From Acholoe squamosa (lineage: Eukaryota > Annelida > Polychaeta > Phyllodocida > Polynoidae): a stretch of DNA of 64,000 nt. Position numbers and translations under genes: made by a program. This document shows positions 34,250-48,117 of this stretch, piece by piece. The notes beneath the pieces are model-generated. The model made no database searches. It worked only from the letters and a program-made list of their open reading frames with translations, and had not been told where the DNA came from. How positions within the stretch are numbered: position 1 is the stretch's first letter; each line of letters begins with the position of its first letter. Location of the stretch: the NCBI GenBank assembly GCA_949317995.1, contig OX439041.1, positions 16,833,501 to 16,897,500 on the forward strand, read 5' to 3'.

Positions 34250-36224
34250 TTACCCAGTATATTAACAATCTGTCTCCAGTGTCTGTGTGAAGCTTATGTG
34301 CTTATAATAGTCCTGTCCAAAGCTTATCACACTCCTTGTAGTATAAGTCCACTAATTTGGGAGTTTTGTGGTAACCCGTGCTCAGTGCGTGCTACTCGTG
34401 GTTGAAATAACGAATAATCTTTCATCCCAAAGTTGACAGAGATCCTTCACTATTTTTACAGAGATGTCCTTGTACCACCATACTGCCACCTGGATTTTCG
34501 TGTAAAAACTACACTAGCCCCCTGTTATCTAATTACGGTGTTAACTGTTCACAAGGATCCCTCGTAGATTCAACAGTTTTTTTTACAGTGTAGTATGATT
34601 GAAAGGTTGTAGATATAAATCTGTGTCAAATTGTGCTCCCCTTGTTTCAGGGAAATTAACCACTTCCTTACTTATGCTGCATTGTGAAAATTGGTATGTG
34701 TCCCCATCAATCTTGTTTACGTGCACTTAATACCTCTTCAGCTGAGGTTGATCATGATTATTATCTGATTTTGATGTAAGTGTGTCAGGTCAAACTCAGT
34801 ATCCATGGGCATAGCGTTTGTCATTACTATTTGCATAAGCAAAGGCTGAAAGTTTGAATCTGATAAACAATGTGTCTACTGTTGTTCATCTATTGACAGA
34901 AGTTGATGCTTCTGAGAATGATGATTTAATCTGAGTAGTATTTGAAGAATTCAACCATTAATCATTGTAAGATAACCGTCTCACTTCAAACTGAAAATGA
35001 GTTTGAATGATTCAGTGCAAGCAAATGCCCTATTGCATATGATTATACATAGATTCTTTATGAAACAGAGGTTGCATAGTCCCCTGATAGCTCTGCAGAT
35101 TTGGCAATGAAGGTCAAAATAATGGGCAAGTACCCTCCTGCTTGCCTCTTTCTATTGAGGGGTTATATCCATGAAATGATCCCTCAAATCCCTAATTAGA
35201 GTTCAATTGACAGATAGTTCAAGTTCAAGTATCAAGATTTTATTACATCTTAGCCGTGAGGCATCTTACTTCCCCAATACCTAGGTAGCCACTCTAGTCA
35301 TACATCAGGATATCATGTATAACAGATGATACATTACAACAAAATTGTTACACCAGTAAAGCTAAGTTTAAATGTACCAGTGTCTAAATCAAGTTTCACA
35401 ATATAATAATAGGCAGGTAAATTACAGATGGGTATACTAAGTGATCAGTCAAAGCCAAAAGACTGCAGTATCTAATGTACCATGTAAGATAGAAAATTAA
35501 TATTAACATCCTGGCGCTTTACAGTAACATTGGTGAGGAGTTCCTTTCATATCTCATTGATACGGCCGGTATATGTGAATAAATCAGATGTAGGCATTAC
35601 ATACATATTAATTTTGTACGGTCAAGTCGCATGGACGCCTACTATATTAAGACAATGATATGAAAATATTACACTCATCCCAAGAATACAAACCAAGGTA
35701 CATCATCAAATGTAAACTTGCCATATATGTTACTTAATTCCTTAGGCCAAAAGATGCTGCCCTTGGGTAAAGAACCTAGTCTCTAGGTTCATTTGCCTAG
35801 TCACGTGAATATCTTGCATGGTCCTGACCATCGGAAATAGACAAGGCAAAGTTCTGGGCAGAGAAAGCTCTTTTTAACAAAAAGAAAATTTTGTTCTCGG
35901 GTTCTTTATTTACTTCTGAATTTCAATGTAGGCAATATTAATTTCTATAAGGTGCATCTTATACGCAGGGTTTTAGTCGTTCCTGGATCCACAAGGGGGA
36001 CACCAAGAGCTTTCTTTTGATATGTTACATTCATTCTAAGTCATAGAGGTGTCCGGGGGGGGGGGGGTCCGGGGAGACTAGGGTGCACATTGGTTTTTGA
36101 ATTTTGAAAATCCATTCAGTAGAACCAAATTTAAGATCTTTTATTTCTTTGACCATATTCTAAAAATCTTGACTAATCTTGACTAATTACAGTAATAATT
36201 CCCTTAGAAGTGAGGAGAGAAATC
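34250..36224. other. Upstream flank of UGT copy B
   Basis: AT-rich, no coding sequence recognised. A G run of about 13 lies at 36056-36067. The promoter of UGT B should be here, but no core element stands out. Confidence 0.5.
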
Positions 36225-39200
36225 ATGTCTCTCACAAGTTGGTTACCACCATTGTTGCTAGTGGCAATATTGGCTTTGACATGTACAAATATTTGTCAAG
36301 CGGCAAGGATCCTCTGTGTTAGTCATCAGTTTGGATCCCACCAAATGATGGTCCACACAGTGGCTGAAGGTTTGATAGAACATGGACATGAGGTATACAC
36401 CATATACAGTGACCGTATGCAGGTACCAATGGGACTTGAGGAGAAGGGATTTAAGGTACAATACTATCTTTTAAATATCATCTATTTCTACTGGTTAGCA
36501 CAGGATGGGTACCATGCCCCGGAAATTCGGGTGTTCTTGAATGAGGATGAGTGAGGTCTTGGCGAGGGTATTCTGAGCTATAGCTCGAGGAGTCTGTGTG
36601 AGTGAGCTGTGAGCGAACTCCCTCGGACCTAGCTCATCTTAACCCAGGCTTTCTCATGCAAGTGGATGAGATGGGGTGAAGATGGGCGAGATAGAGCTAG
36701 GGATGAGTTAGGTATTCGGCAGGCTCACTCATACTCGCTCATGCTTATTCATATGCATGCTTATATCATCTCATTCCTGTTTGGTTCATTTTCAAGTTTG
36801 AAAGTTCTTTGTCCACAAGGGAGATTTCCCTCTGTCAGTTGGAACTAACAGTTACTGGAGGAAGGTTGTGAGGTAAGTTAGCTTAAGTTGTCTCTTACCT
36901 ATTTTTGGTTCAATAATGACATTTTTTTCCCGAATTTGATAGGAATTTACACCCCATCTTACATGCATATATATGCATTATATATAGCTAACGAAATAAT
37001 GTATCTGTCCATCTTTAATGCAAGTGATCTTTATTATTCTGTGTTGCTCTTTGAACATTTTCAGATAGCAATGCCAATTCTAAAAAAACATAGACACGCC
37101 TTAGAAGAGAAAGAGGCAAAGTAACAGGGAAGTGTATGCTAAGGGGTACTAGGGGACCACACAGTGCTGGGACTGCCTCCTCCAGGGAGGCACCACATAT
37201 ACTGACAGCGCACAATGTCAATACACATGGTGACGTCCTGGAGGAGGCTGCACCGGGAGATGATGGCAGAAGGGGCTGACGGATTGCCGTCACCCTGCCT
37301 CTGTGAGCGGGCACTGTTACAAGAGGGGCAAGTCAGTTGGGAAGGTCAGCTACTGGAGGAAGAATGCAACTTCCAGTCCAGGAGGTCATTGCACAAACAG
37401 CGAACCTTCGTTACATCGAGAACTACAAAGATAGGATTCCAGACCTGTTGCACAATTATTCTGCCTTTTCCCAACGTGAGTCATTGTCACAAAGTAAGTT
37501 AATTTTTCTTCCTGCAGGGGAACCAGCAAAAGTTGACCCAGTTCTTGTTCTTCTGGGACTTGAACCCGGGACCCTCCAACTTTGAAGCGGAAGCTCTACC
37601 CCTGAGCTACTTCCCCCGGCCTGACATTCTCCACCTTCCAGCTACACCTGGATTGGTATGATACACACACTAGGGGGCAGTGATTACCTGGTACTGAGCT
37701 CTGTAGAGATCCCCCTTGCAAGGCGGGACCACTCAGTATCTCCACCAGGTACGTGGAATTACTGCCCCTACACTCCTCCCCATCAGCTTCAACCACCATC
37801 CACTAGCACCTGGCATTACCCCTCAATCCAGTTACCTAGGAGTCGAGGCTTTATCAAGCAGTGTTGAGGCACTCCTGACTTCCCAGTGGATGTACTGGTA
37901 CAAGTACCAGATTGGTCGAAGCGTCATCTGTATCATATCGGCCCAGTTCCCGAGTCCTCAATCCATGATTGTGTTAAGATACAGGGTTCCCATACCTTCA
38001 ATCTCAGATTGCGTTAGGATGCTCAGTTTCTCCACCAATGTAGTGGTCAGTGGAAAATGTCATGGAGAAACTGGGACTCTAACCCAGGACCTTCCAACTT
38101 CGAAGCAGAAGCTCTACCCCTGAGGTACTTCCCCTGGTCTGACATTCTCCACCTTCCAACTACACCTGTGGTCTTTTTCACTGAGGGTGAAGATATCTTC
38201 AAAGGGTAACAATAGGTGAATGTCATTTCCAAACTGAACTGAAGATATCTTTGAGTTATTGGAGATATCTTGAGAAATCTTATATCTAACCTGTCTTTTG
38301 ACTGATATACTTGCATTTCTAACACATGTCTTTAGCCTCTGAAGATGGCCTGAAGACCTGTCTTTAACCCCAAATATGTCATTTCACAAGGCCAGTCTAT
38401 TGGGTGGATGGTGTCACCTCTAGACCTAAAAAGTCTTTAATATGCACCTCAGATAAGGCAATTAGTATATGTTTCCAATGCACATACTCTTTCAAATGAT
38501 TTTAATCATAAAAGATAATGTTATACATAGTTTAACAGCAAAATTATTAGTACAACAATGCAAGTTATCTTTACTTGTCTCTAAAAGTGAAGAGAGGCCG
38601 GGAAAGAGAGGTCCTGGTTTCGTAAGAGCAGAAGGTGGATGGCAGCATGGGTGGGGGACATCATGAGACGGGCTGTTTTCACTCTCTTCAATGAGGTGAT
38701 TGATTATATTCATTCTCTATGCATTTTCTCCCTATTATTACGGTACATAAAAAACTGCTTGATAAAGTTGGTTCTACCATAGTGGTAAGGAGCTGGGCAG
38801 TGTAATCCCATTGAAGCCTGTGTTAACCAAAATGAGACACTGGCCAGGTGATCTGGTAGATTGCCCACCCAGTGGTAGAATCATATAGAAATACTCTCAA
38901 ACTAGAGTGCCTTGGGCAGAGTGCATGACTCGATACTGTGCATAGAAATAACGTTCTCAGTCCACTACCATAATGCCCACTACCATTAAGGTCGAATCCC
39001 ACATGGCGAAAAATGGCTGAAATATCTCTGCGATTTTGTCCTTTGCGTTCTAGCTGTGTTCCTGAGCCCCTAGATTGCAAGGATAGCTGCATATTTACTG
39101 TGGGATTCAGTCAAAGTTGAACAATCCTTGTGATCTAGGGGCTCAGGAACACCCCTAGAATGCAAAGGACAGAATCGCAGAGATATTTCAGCCATTTTTC

Positions 39201-42053
39201 ACCATGTGGGATTCGACCTTTACCATACTACCTCACATATAAGGCACAGGTTACATGTGAGGATGAACCCTTCTGTGCCTTTTAGAATCAGCAAAAGTTA
39301 GGGGTACACCTTATAGGTGGTGATATTGCACCACAGAACAGTACTGAACTGCTCGAAATTAAGACCAAACTGTACCTTATAGTATTCCCTTCAATTCTGG
39401 ATGTCCCATACTAATTACATCGATATTTACCCTTTTTCTGGTAGGGGCACTCAGTTTAAACTGTGAAAATATAATTTTTTTCTAGCGTAATTTTGAAGAC
39501 ATCAACAACCCTATAAATACTTGGAGTGCTCCTTATACATGAGGTATTACAGTAGGCCCCTTCCCGAACTACCTAGTCTATTCCCGACCCCCCGACCCCA
39601 TTTCTGACCTTTCTTGCCCATTCCCTATCTTCTCAGCCCCACTCAAGATCTACCAGGCCCTTTCATGAAGACCTGTCTTCAGACCTGTCTTCATGCAACT
39701 CTAAAAGTTATGATGATGTCACTGATGAATGGGACACCCCCCTAGCACAGCTATTTATAGTAAGGAGACAGGTTCACTTTGGCATGAAAGTGGTGAGTGG
39801 CCCCCCAGTTTTTGTAAAAGATAACATGAACCAGAATAAAGGAAAGGGGAAGTGATAGCCTGAAGATATGCCTATTTAAAGATGACATATGCCAAGATCG
39901 ATGACAAGTGAGTTATCCTCTGGATGTAAATCCATGACTAGTGAAGACAACTTATATAGAAACAGAATTCTGAAGATATCCACGAAACCATCTTCAGCAT
40001 ATCTTCATTTGTGCCTATCGTTAGTAACGATAACGCTCCACCAGTGAAAAAGACCACTGGATACACACACTAGGGGGCAGTGATTAACTGGTACCTAGCT
40101 CTCTAGAGTTCCCCTTGCAAGGCGGGACCACTCGGTATCTCAAGTGGTCTAAGTGCTGTGTTTCATCCTTATCTTCATGTCTGTACTTCATAAGGTAGTT
40201 GTTTCAGTGAAAAAATAGAGTTACCTCAGTTTTTTCTGAAGCAGGCTTGAGCGATAATAAGGGAGAAAGGGCCCAAACCTAAGTGAAACGTATTCAAGTT
40301 AAGTTTGTGTCAATATGCCCCCTCCCCCTCCCCTTCACCACGTCTTTTTTAGATATCCTATACCTCGCTTTAATTTTTTTTTTGTTTATTTCAACAGCGA
40401 GAAAACCACCATTTACGCTGTTTGTGCAATGACCTCCAGGTAGATCCTGTCTACTATCCCTATCTGTATCCCTATCAAATATTAGAAAGTGCCCATATTC
40501 AGATGCATGTGTATTAGAAATGCACATCATCAGTAAGACCCCCCTTCACAACATTACCTATACATTTTTGTTTCTTTATAGGTTCAAGACACAGGCACTG
40601 GATCACAGGCACTGTATGCCATAAGACATAGGGACAAAATAATTTCGAGGCAGCAGTGAACCAGGCACCTGCAGCAGTTTAATAATTTTTACACATTACA
40701 TAATGCCACTACAGCCCTATACCTTGACCAGTCCTCCCGATTTACTGGACTATTGCCAATGACACTTGTATGTGAAACAAGAAGGCCAGTAAATTCAGTG
40801 ATCTGGTTCACTGTTGCCCAGATTGGTGACCTGGCAGCTATGGTAGACTTGGGCTATAGGTAGACTAATAGTCCCATAGCATTAGGTGGGAGTGATCTGA
40901 TGGTGGTTAGGTTGACCATTGATAGCTGGTCTGGTTAGCTCAAATGGGAGGGCACATCACTTTGGATCTGGGGATCCCTCAATAGGTATTTTAAAGACAG
41001 TTTTGTTTTGAACCATGTTGCTTTTTATTAAACAGGGAATCAAAATATTTTACATAACTATTGAAAACCTTGTCTATTTTTTATTTCAGCCAAGACCTAT
41101 TTTCATATCACGATTAAGTAAGCATTACTGTAAACTGTGCCATGTGTATAACATACTAATTGCCCTGCCACTATGTTATATGGCCGTCAAGTATCTACCA
41201 TCGTAACAAGTCAAGTTAGCTCCATGGCCAGAGCATTGGACGGCAGATTCAAAGGTCCTGGGAATGATTCCCATATGATGTGCCACCCCATTTATTTTTA
41301 CAATGAAACCAAATTAATGCTTCCCATTGTATTTTTCACTTTTGGAGTATGTAATAGATGTTGTTATGTTTAACCTATCTTGTAAAAGCTTCCATATTCA
41401 AGAATCAGCCTAAGATAATGATAAAACAAATTAATGTGAAATTCCCTTAGACAAAAGAGTCAGAGTCCCAAAATATAATGCTACTTTGTGCCTAAGATTG
41501 TTAGTTAGTCCTGATAATCAAGTGGTTATGCTCTTTGCCTTTAACTTAGTAGGCTGGGGTTCAATTCTCCATACCGGCATAGGGTTTTCACAAGTGTTAA
41601 ATTGGCTGCATTTTACTTGTATATCATTATAGCTATTGGTCACATGACCATACACATAGTAAAAGTATGCAAATAAGCAGTAAAACCAGTTGCAACTAGG
41701 GTTCAAGGCCAGGTCAAATTCTGTTACCCCTGTCTCTATGTTATATAGACAGGCTAGTCCAGTCTACGAAGTATGTGCCGTGAGTCTGCCCCTCTCGCTT
41801 CCTTGCATCTCCTCTTGCCAATGTGCTGGGTGGTCCCCTGTCCACTTGTTTCTATCCTGATTTGTCAGAGAGAGCCATGTTTCAAGATAGCCATTGAATC
41901 AATGTTTTATTAATTCCCCAACCCTCGTCTAGAGTTGTTATTGAAAATCTAGAATAGAAATTCTAGAGTAAAACCACAGGTCTCGCGGATCATTATCATC
42001 TTTTGTGATAATTAAAAATGAAGATGTATTTCAATTCTGGCAACTGGCATCAT

Positions 42054-42125
<72 letters not shown>

Positions 42126-43850
42126 TGTAGATCGTCGTATGTTGTTAGTTCCTTCCTGCTCAGATAGGTGTCACTGCTGATACCTAGCTGACCAGCTTCT
42201 ACCAAGAAGTCGAGAGATCGACAGAAGAGGACTGGACCCTGTCCACATGCATTACCAGATCTTTTGTACCAACTGAATAAAGTCATGCTCATCCTGAACA
42301 AGTCGTGTTATGTGATTTCTTTTAGTGGTCAGCAAACCAAAAAGCCACCAATAATACGAACCATTACAAGTACATTGCAAGTGCATCTAATTTAGTATAT
42401 TATTTTGTTCATATATCTACCATATACAGTCATATGTTAAAAAATTGGTATGGAAAAATATAATGAGTAAATTAATGACGGAAATATCTCTTTGTTCCTG
42501 CAGATACTGAGATACAACACACCAGAAGGTAGCACCATCATGACAACAAATGACAATGCGATGAGAGTACTCAACAGTGTCCTTGGTTCTTCAGGCGAGA
42601 ATGCCTATGATGTTTTCACCCTCCTTTCAAAAGCAGCTCACAGGGAATGCATTGATATGGATAATGACCTAGCACTGACTAAAGCCATTGCAGATTTAAG
42701 ATTTGACCTTGCCTTGATTGACAATTTTATCGTAGGTCATTGTTTGGCATTTGCAAGTCTAAAATTCAACCTACCCTTTGTTGTGGTACCAAACAGTCAT
42801 GACATTGAAATGACAAGGTCTCCAATCCTGCCGTCATTTATTCCCAATGAGTACGTAGAATTATCAGATGAGATGACATTCTCTGAGAGACTTTTGAACA
42901 TGGTTCATACCTTGTTTGTAAATAATCCCACTGTTAATCGATTTCCAGGTAGAATAGATATCACATTGCTTAACAAATATTCAAAAGACATAAAACTGAC
43001 CACTTGGCAAGAACTGAACAGGAGGGCCGAACTGTTTCTGCCATCACGAGGGTACATGTTAGAATATCCTGCCCCTCTCATGCCCAATGTCATCAATCTT
43101 GAGTGTTTAACTTGTAAACCTGGCAAACAACTCTCTGCAGACCTTGAGTCACTAATTGCTAACTTTGAGGGTTTAATTGTGGTTTCCTTTGGGTCTCTCA
43201 TTGCTGATTTTCCGGATGGTCTTGCTCGTAAGTTCCTCCAAGCCTTTGATGGTATGAAGGAATTTGTAATTTGGAGGTTTAATGGTAAATATTCTGGATA
43301 TATTCCTCCTAATGTTAAGTTGATGAAATGGTTGCCACAAAATGACCTACTTGCCCATCCCAAGACTAAACTATTCATCACCCATGCAGGTAATAATGGT
43401 CAATATGAATCTGTCTATCATGGTATCCCAATGCTGGCATTCCCATGCTTTGCAGAGCAACCTCACAATTCTGTGAGAATAATGAAACATGGCTATGGCC
43501 TCAAGGCTAATATAAAGACATTCACTTCTGAAGAGCTTTTGAGGAAAATGAAGGAGATAATTAAAATTCCATCCTACAAAGAGAAAACAGAGAAAGCAAG
43601 TAGGATTTTGAAGAGTGCACCAATGAATGCCTAACAGAAGGCAACATATTGGATTGAACATGTTCTTGAGTTTGGTGGAAGTCACCTTAAGAGTCATGGA
43701 CTCAACATGCCATGGTATTCTTTCTATATGATAGATATAATTCTATTCCTTGAGGCCATGACCGTTGTGTTTACCTGCGCTGGTACCTTTGTTTGCTGCT
43801 GGACCTCTAGAAGATTGTTTGGCGCACAGTCTAAACAGAAACGAGAGTAG
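36225..43850 (+). CDS. UDP-glycosyltransferase, copy B, two exons, premature stop before the membrane anchor
   Basis: Exon 1 is 36225-36455 (77 codons), exon 2 is 42504-43634 to the first stop; both ends are GT-AG and phase 0, giving 453 aa. The start at 36225 matches copy C; an ATG at 36210 is also in frame. Signal peptide residues 1-27 end CTNICQA. SHQFGSHQMMVH holds the catalytic His; FDLALIDNF holds the partner Asp. The UGT signature runs about residues 353-396 (WLPQNDLLAHPKTKLF to LAFPCFAEQ) for UDP-sugar binding. At 43632-43634 a TAA replaces the CAA/Gln codon of copies A and C. The same frame continues without break to TAG at 43848-43850 through a membrane helix and basic tail, which would make 525 aa, the normal length. 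Function: conjugation of lipophilic substrates in the ER. It is either a very young pseudogene, a sequencing error, or an anchorless enzyme. Confidence 0.85.
37545..37745 (-). repeat. tRNA-derived SINE copy 1 in the UGT B intron
   Basis: On the minus strand A-box-like TAGCTCAGGGGTAGAGC and B box GGGTTCAAGTCCC at tRNA spacing. The attached body (CACACACTAGGGGGCAG, AAGGCGGGACCACTC) recurs at 40057-40143, and the head recurs at 38072-38165. Anticodon stem does not pair, so not a tRNA gene. Confidence 0.65.
38166..40056. mobile_element. TIR element inserted in a SINE
   Basis: Begins GTGGTCTTTTTCACTG and ends CAGTGAAAAAGACCAC, a 16-bp perfect inverted repeat. Both subterminal parts carry GAAGATATC motifs (38194-38270 and 39970-40010). 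No ORF of transposase type. The SINE at 37545-37745 shows the uninterrupted arrangement CTACACCTGGATTGG-ATACACACAC, so this is an insertion. A palindromic MITE (38987-39222) is nested inside. Confidence 0.7.
38987..39222. mobile_element. Palindromic MITE nested in the 38166-40056 element
   Basis: Ends TTAAGGTCGAATCCCACATG and its inverse; the arms also pair through AAATATCTCTGCGAT and CCTGAGCCCCTAGAT around a loop near 39075-39120. Arms of about 95 bp are nearly identical, indicating a young copy. Confidence 0.85.
41213..41285 (+). repeat. tRNA-like SINE fragment
   Basis: GTTAGCTCCATGGCCAGAGC resembles an A box and GGGAATGATTCCC a decayed B box. Similar weak tRNA-like heads lie at 40930-40990 and 41522-41580. 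All are in the UGT B intron. Confidence 0.4.
42057..42122. repeat. (AT)n microsatellite
   Basis: About 65 bp of uninterrupted AT in the UGT B intron, 380 bp before exon 2. Confidence 0.95.
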
Positions 43851-46800
43851 CTCAATTATTACAGTTCATTGCACCATGTAGGTCAGCGATGGTTTTGATA
43901 GTATAATTATCATGGATCATGATAAGTTTTAGATATAGCAGCATTTCTACTTCTGAACCTTAGTGCATCTGGACATAACGGTGAGTAAACATGATGTACC
44001 TGGTAACAAGCTGCTCCTGGGTGACCAGCTGTTAGAATAGCATGTCATGGTAACTAGGTGTGATAATCATTATAAGGTTGAGATAAAATGGAAGGACACA
44101 TTAACAGGTTGTGTGAGAACATTATAGTGGAACGTCATTGCGTTATATACAAAGTGTTTGAGGTGCCTAAGAAATCAATAACTCTGATGAGTCTGATGAT
44201 TTTACTGTAATGATTGTACAGGCAGTCATACACTGTGATCTCTACCAGTCCAGGAGCTGCCAAAATCCAATCTCCATGCAGTGGAGGTTGGATCCAGCTT
44301 GCTTTAGAATGCCTATCCAGGTGGCAACAAGTAGTTGTGCTTGCTTGTGTGTCAGGAACAGAACTGGATAGGCATGCTGCACTCTCTGTATTTATGGGCC
44401 AGAGGCATCGGTAGACAGACGCTGGATAAGTGTGATCAAAACTTACCCCCTGGGAGTTAATGGCTTGAATGAACCTTTTAATACAGCCAAGATATAGGCC
44501 TATAAACAAAATAAAGTCTTATAATGTAATGCTCAGTTTAACTTGTTGACTCCCTGACCATGGTAATGGTAGCGGATTGGGTTATATGTATACAAGTGTG
44601 TTGTGGGTGCACGAATTGCCCGCATGTGGATTTCGTAGCTTCCACTACAGCTGACACACCTGTAGGGTGTTGCTCCTATTGTAAAAGGAAGAGCTGGCTA
44701 AAAATGCCCTCATTTCCAGTCCTTTCTTTCCATGTAGCTACAACTTGTCCCTTTTGTTGCTTACAAGTGGTCATTCAAGTATGGTACTAAAAAGGGGTAG
44801 GTACCTAGTTGGGAGAAGGTACCTAGTTGGGAGAAGTTAGTCAGTATAGTATACTTTAGAGTGTGTGACATGAGTAGGTACCTGATAGTGCTGCTCTCTC
44901 TGTTTTAAACAAGGCAGGTGACTTTTCAGACTAATGTGGTGAGTGTAATTTGAATGGTAAACCACAGCATGACTTCTTTTGAAAAGAGTGTACCTACTGA
45001 CAGCTCTTTTTACCATAGGAGCAACACACTCCAGCAGTTATTGTTTGTGTGGATATGTGGACCGCAGGTGCCAAGATCCCAAAAGACCTTTCGGGCTCAC
45101 TGTGGTGGCGTGAGCACTTGTTGGGAAAGTGTTCTGGTCAATTTGATCACTGGCACTTGTGAGAATGTTTTTAACCTGCTGCCCAGTGTTAGTGTGTCAA
45201 CACTGAGGCATGGTCATGCGTTACTTTGCGGGGAAGCATGCTTTTATATTGTTTGGGTGAGGCAAGAACAGGTGAGCTGAATCCATGAGGAGGTATTAGC
45301 TATTCGATGTGAGATATATATTCCTTGTGTCCATTTTAGATAATAGGTACCATCAGAATGTCACTTTAAATTAGTGTATGAACCTTCTCAGTATCATATA
45401 GATATGAAATTGTTTCCTAACTGTCAATTCCTCAACCTATCCCAAGTGTGGCTCAGTCCTTGCAGTGGAAAGGGCTTGTTGCTAGGCAAAAGGCAGCTTT
45501 AGACAGGGCAAAAGCTGTATTCTACTAACCACGATATGTACTTTATATTCAAGGAGTGGGTCCTACTCAGTTTTTTTCCAGAGAATCCAAATCTGCCTGG
45601 GGCCATTTTGTATTTTGCATATTAAGGCCCCTAATTTGCATATTTAATTAGATAGGCAAAATTCGCTCATTAAGCCTCAGAATGATATCACACACGACTA
45701 CAATTATTCCAAAATTATCAGTTTTCAATGAAATAGGTTCTGGCAATAGGACTTTACTATTTTAGAATTTTCAGTTCAGCCTTATTTGCATAATTTATGC
45801 AAAACATTAAAAAATGAGGTATTTTCACTTTTATTTTGATAAAAATATGAAATCAAGAAAATAAATCAATGAAACTTGTCAGATGCATGATTTATGATTA
45901 GGAGAATCATGTGAATGTTAGGACCTTTCTGTGCAATAGGTGTATCCATTATGGCTGCCTTGTTTCAATATGGCTACTATCGAAATCTTCTAAAAACCTT
46001 TTTATATTTTTGCTTCTAATTCTAATTCACTTACAAAATCAAATAATAATGCTAGCAGTACTATTCTGGGGTCATGGAATTGAATGTGACCATTTATGAG
46101 ACTCTCTGGGGCAGCCATCTTGGATTTAGATCACTTTTCTCTCAAAAACCTGAACAAATCCAGATTTTATCTCTGAAATCTACAAGAATACGAATGATTC
46201 TTAATAGATGCATAATTATTGATAGAAACCATCAGAAATATGGTACAATCTGGCAGTTTAGTGTAATAAGGTGCCATCATGAGTCTATTCCTCATAATCT
46301 GCAGTTTAGTGTATTCTGTATTTCCGTATTAGCTCCTAAATTGGATTCTCCCTTTGGAGTGGGACCTTTGGGCAGAGTGCATGAACGAGCAGACTACCCT
46401 CATTAGGGCCTTCCATAGTAACAATCATTATACTAGGCACCCATGTGTCCTTATACATGGACCGTCACCAAGTCTACATGTTGCTCATGTGCCATGGGAT
46501 TCCTCCTGAACAAACCAAGTTTGAGTGTTTAAAGGTGGTGGTTTGCCTGATTCTGTCCATTTCTTGGTATTTAGCCCAGTTTGTGATCAGGTAAATAGAA
46601 GTACTACCCCTAACCTGAATGCACATTTTTCATTATGAGTGAATGGCCATTCTTTGTATCAATAATTGGAAACATGATACCATCCATCATGTTTGAATGT
46701 ATAGTTTATATTCTAAAGTTTATACCTATCCACCAGAGATTATCAATGCCAAAGTAGTCTGGGGCTTTGGTGGTATGCCCTAAAAAGAAAATCTTGACCA

Positions 46801-48117
46801 TCTTGTGTTAAAAGATCAAAGCTGTGGACTGAGTGTATAGTCATGAAATGAAGAGAGAAAGATGGGTTTAGGGCATACTACTTATAGCTATACAAATAGG
46901 CTATGCAAATCATCCATAACCTAAGTCACAGGATCAAAGGAACCTTTGCATGTTCAAGGTAAATGTGCCCAGCCATTTCATTCCCTCATTCTACAATCAG
47001 GTGCACTTTGTATAGATTTATGTACAATATCTTTCAGTTTTCTGTTTGTTAAATATTTTACATAAAATGGTGTGTCAAGAACCAAAGATAAGTGATCATA
47101 ATTTAATAGTGCATTGAGCTTTGATGGTGTTTGGGAAGTCATGGTGTGTTGCCCTCAGTCTGCCTTCCAAATACCCTTGAAAAACAGTTGTTGTCTGAGG
47201 CATGTGCCAGAACTGAGATTCCAAGCTCATACTTGGTGTTGTTCCCTAATACTTGTATCAGGTTTGGTCATTCTGGAAGTTGTCTCTCTTTCCTGTGTTA
47301 ACACAACCTTCTAATTCATATTGCTACTTTGAATATACATGATCCATAGGCAGTCAAATACACTGCACACTCAGTTCTCAGGGTCTCAGTCATGTATAAT
47401 TGCCCTATGATTTCCCAGGATGGTTGATTGTGTTGTGTCAAGCCTTGAATGCAATTGACCATTGCCTAGCTTGGTTCAGTATTTACAGGCCATGTTAAAT
47501 ACCTCAGGATTATCTATCTTCAAAATTGCCAAGTAGATTAAGGTTGGTCTTGTTGATACAGGGGTGAAGAGGTACCTTATTAGAGACACACACTGATTTA
47601 ACTTTAGGGAGAACAACACTAAGTATGTCCTTTGTAGTTCCCTGACTGTGGTCTGAGGGCCCCACTCTCTCATGCTGGTATACCTTTATCACAAAACTGG
47701 TGTGGCTTTGGATCAACAAAACATGGTTCTACATGAAAACAAAGGTGATATGACATATATACAATGTGATACTAGATGACACTGCTAAGGAAGTGGCCTG
47801 AGATGCAGAGCTCTAGAACTAATTACACTATGGATTGCTACATTTCTGGCCCGGAAAGTGTCAATCTTCGGCATGCAAGTGATGAAAGCCCTAACTGCAT
47901 TATTGAATTGGATCATCTATCATTCTGCACTAGAATTTTGTCCATGTCCTCCTCGTAGCCTGTCATGTTCTTGCCATGGTCTCCTAGCTATTTTCATTTT
48001 CATAGCATTGGTTCAGCACTACAAAACCCATCAAGTAATGCTGACACTTGCCCTGTTCAAGTCTACTACCTGCTTACCAGGTATTCTTAGCTCCACAGAT
48101 GGCTTCAGTCATTATAT
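43851..48117. other. Intergenic DNA, nothing recognised
   Basis: No ORF has family similarity. 45550-46400 is unusually AT-rich with TTTGCATA words and has the look of an old transposon, but no boundaries are visible. Confidence 0.45.

Larger units (their letters stand above)
38072..40143 (-). repeat. tRNA-derived SINE copy 2, split by an inserted element
   Basis: Head at 38072-38165 (GGTCCTGGGTTAGAGTCCC on the minus strand) and body at 40057-40143 are contiguous in copy 1 but separated here by the 38166-40056 insertion. Confidence 0.6.

Noticed and set aside
43632-43634. Programmed readthrough of the UGT B stop
   Set aside because: The context gives no known readthrough motif, and paralogues have CAA; a plain nonsense change is simpler.
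44214-45280. Several 66-108 codon ORFs between UGT B and the minisatellite
   Set aside because: No domain, no matching splice sites, and no composition unlike the surrounding DNA.
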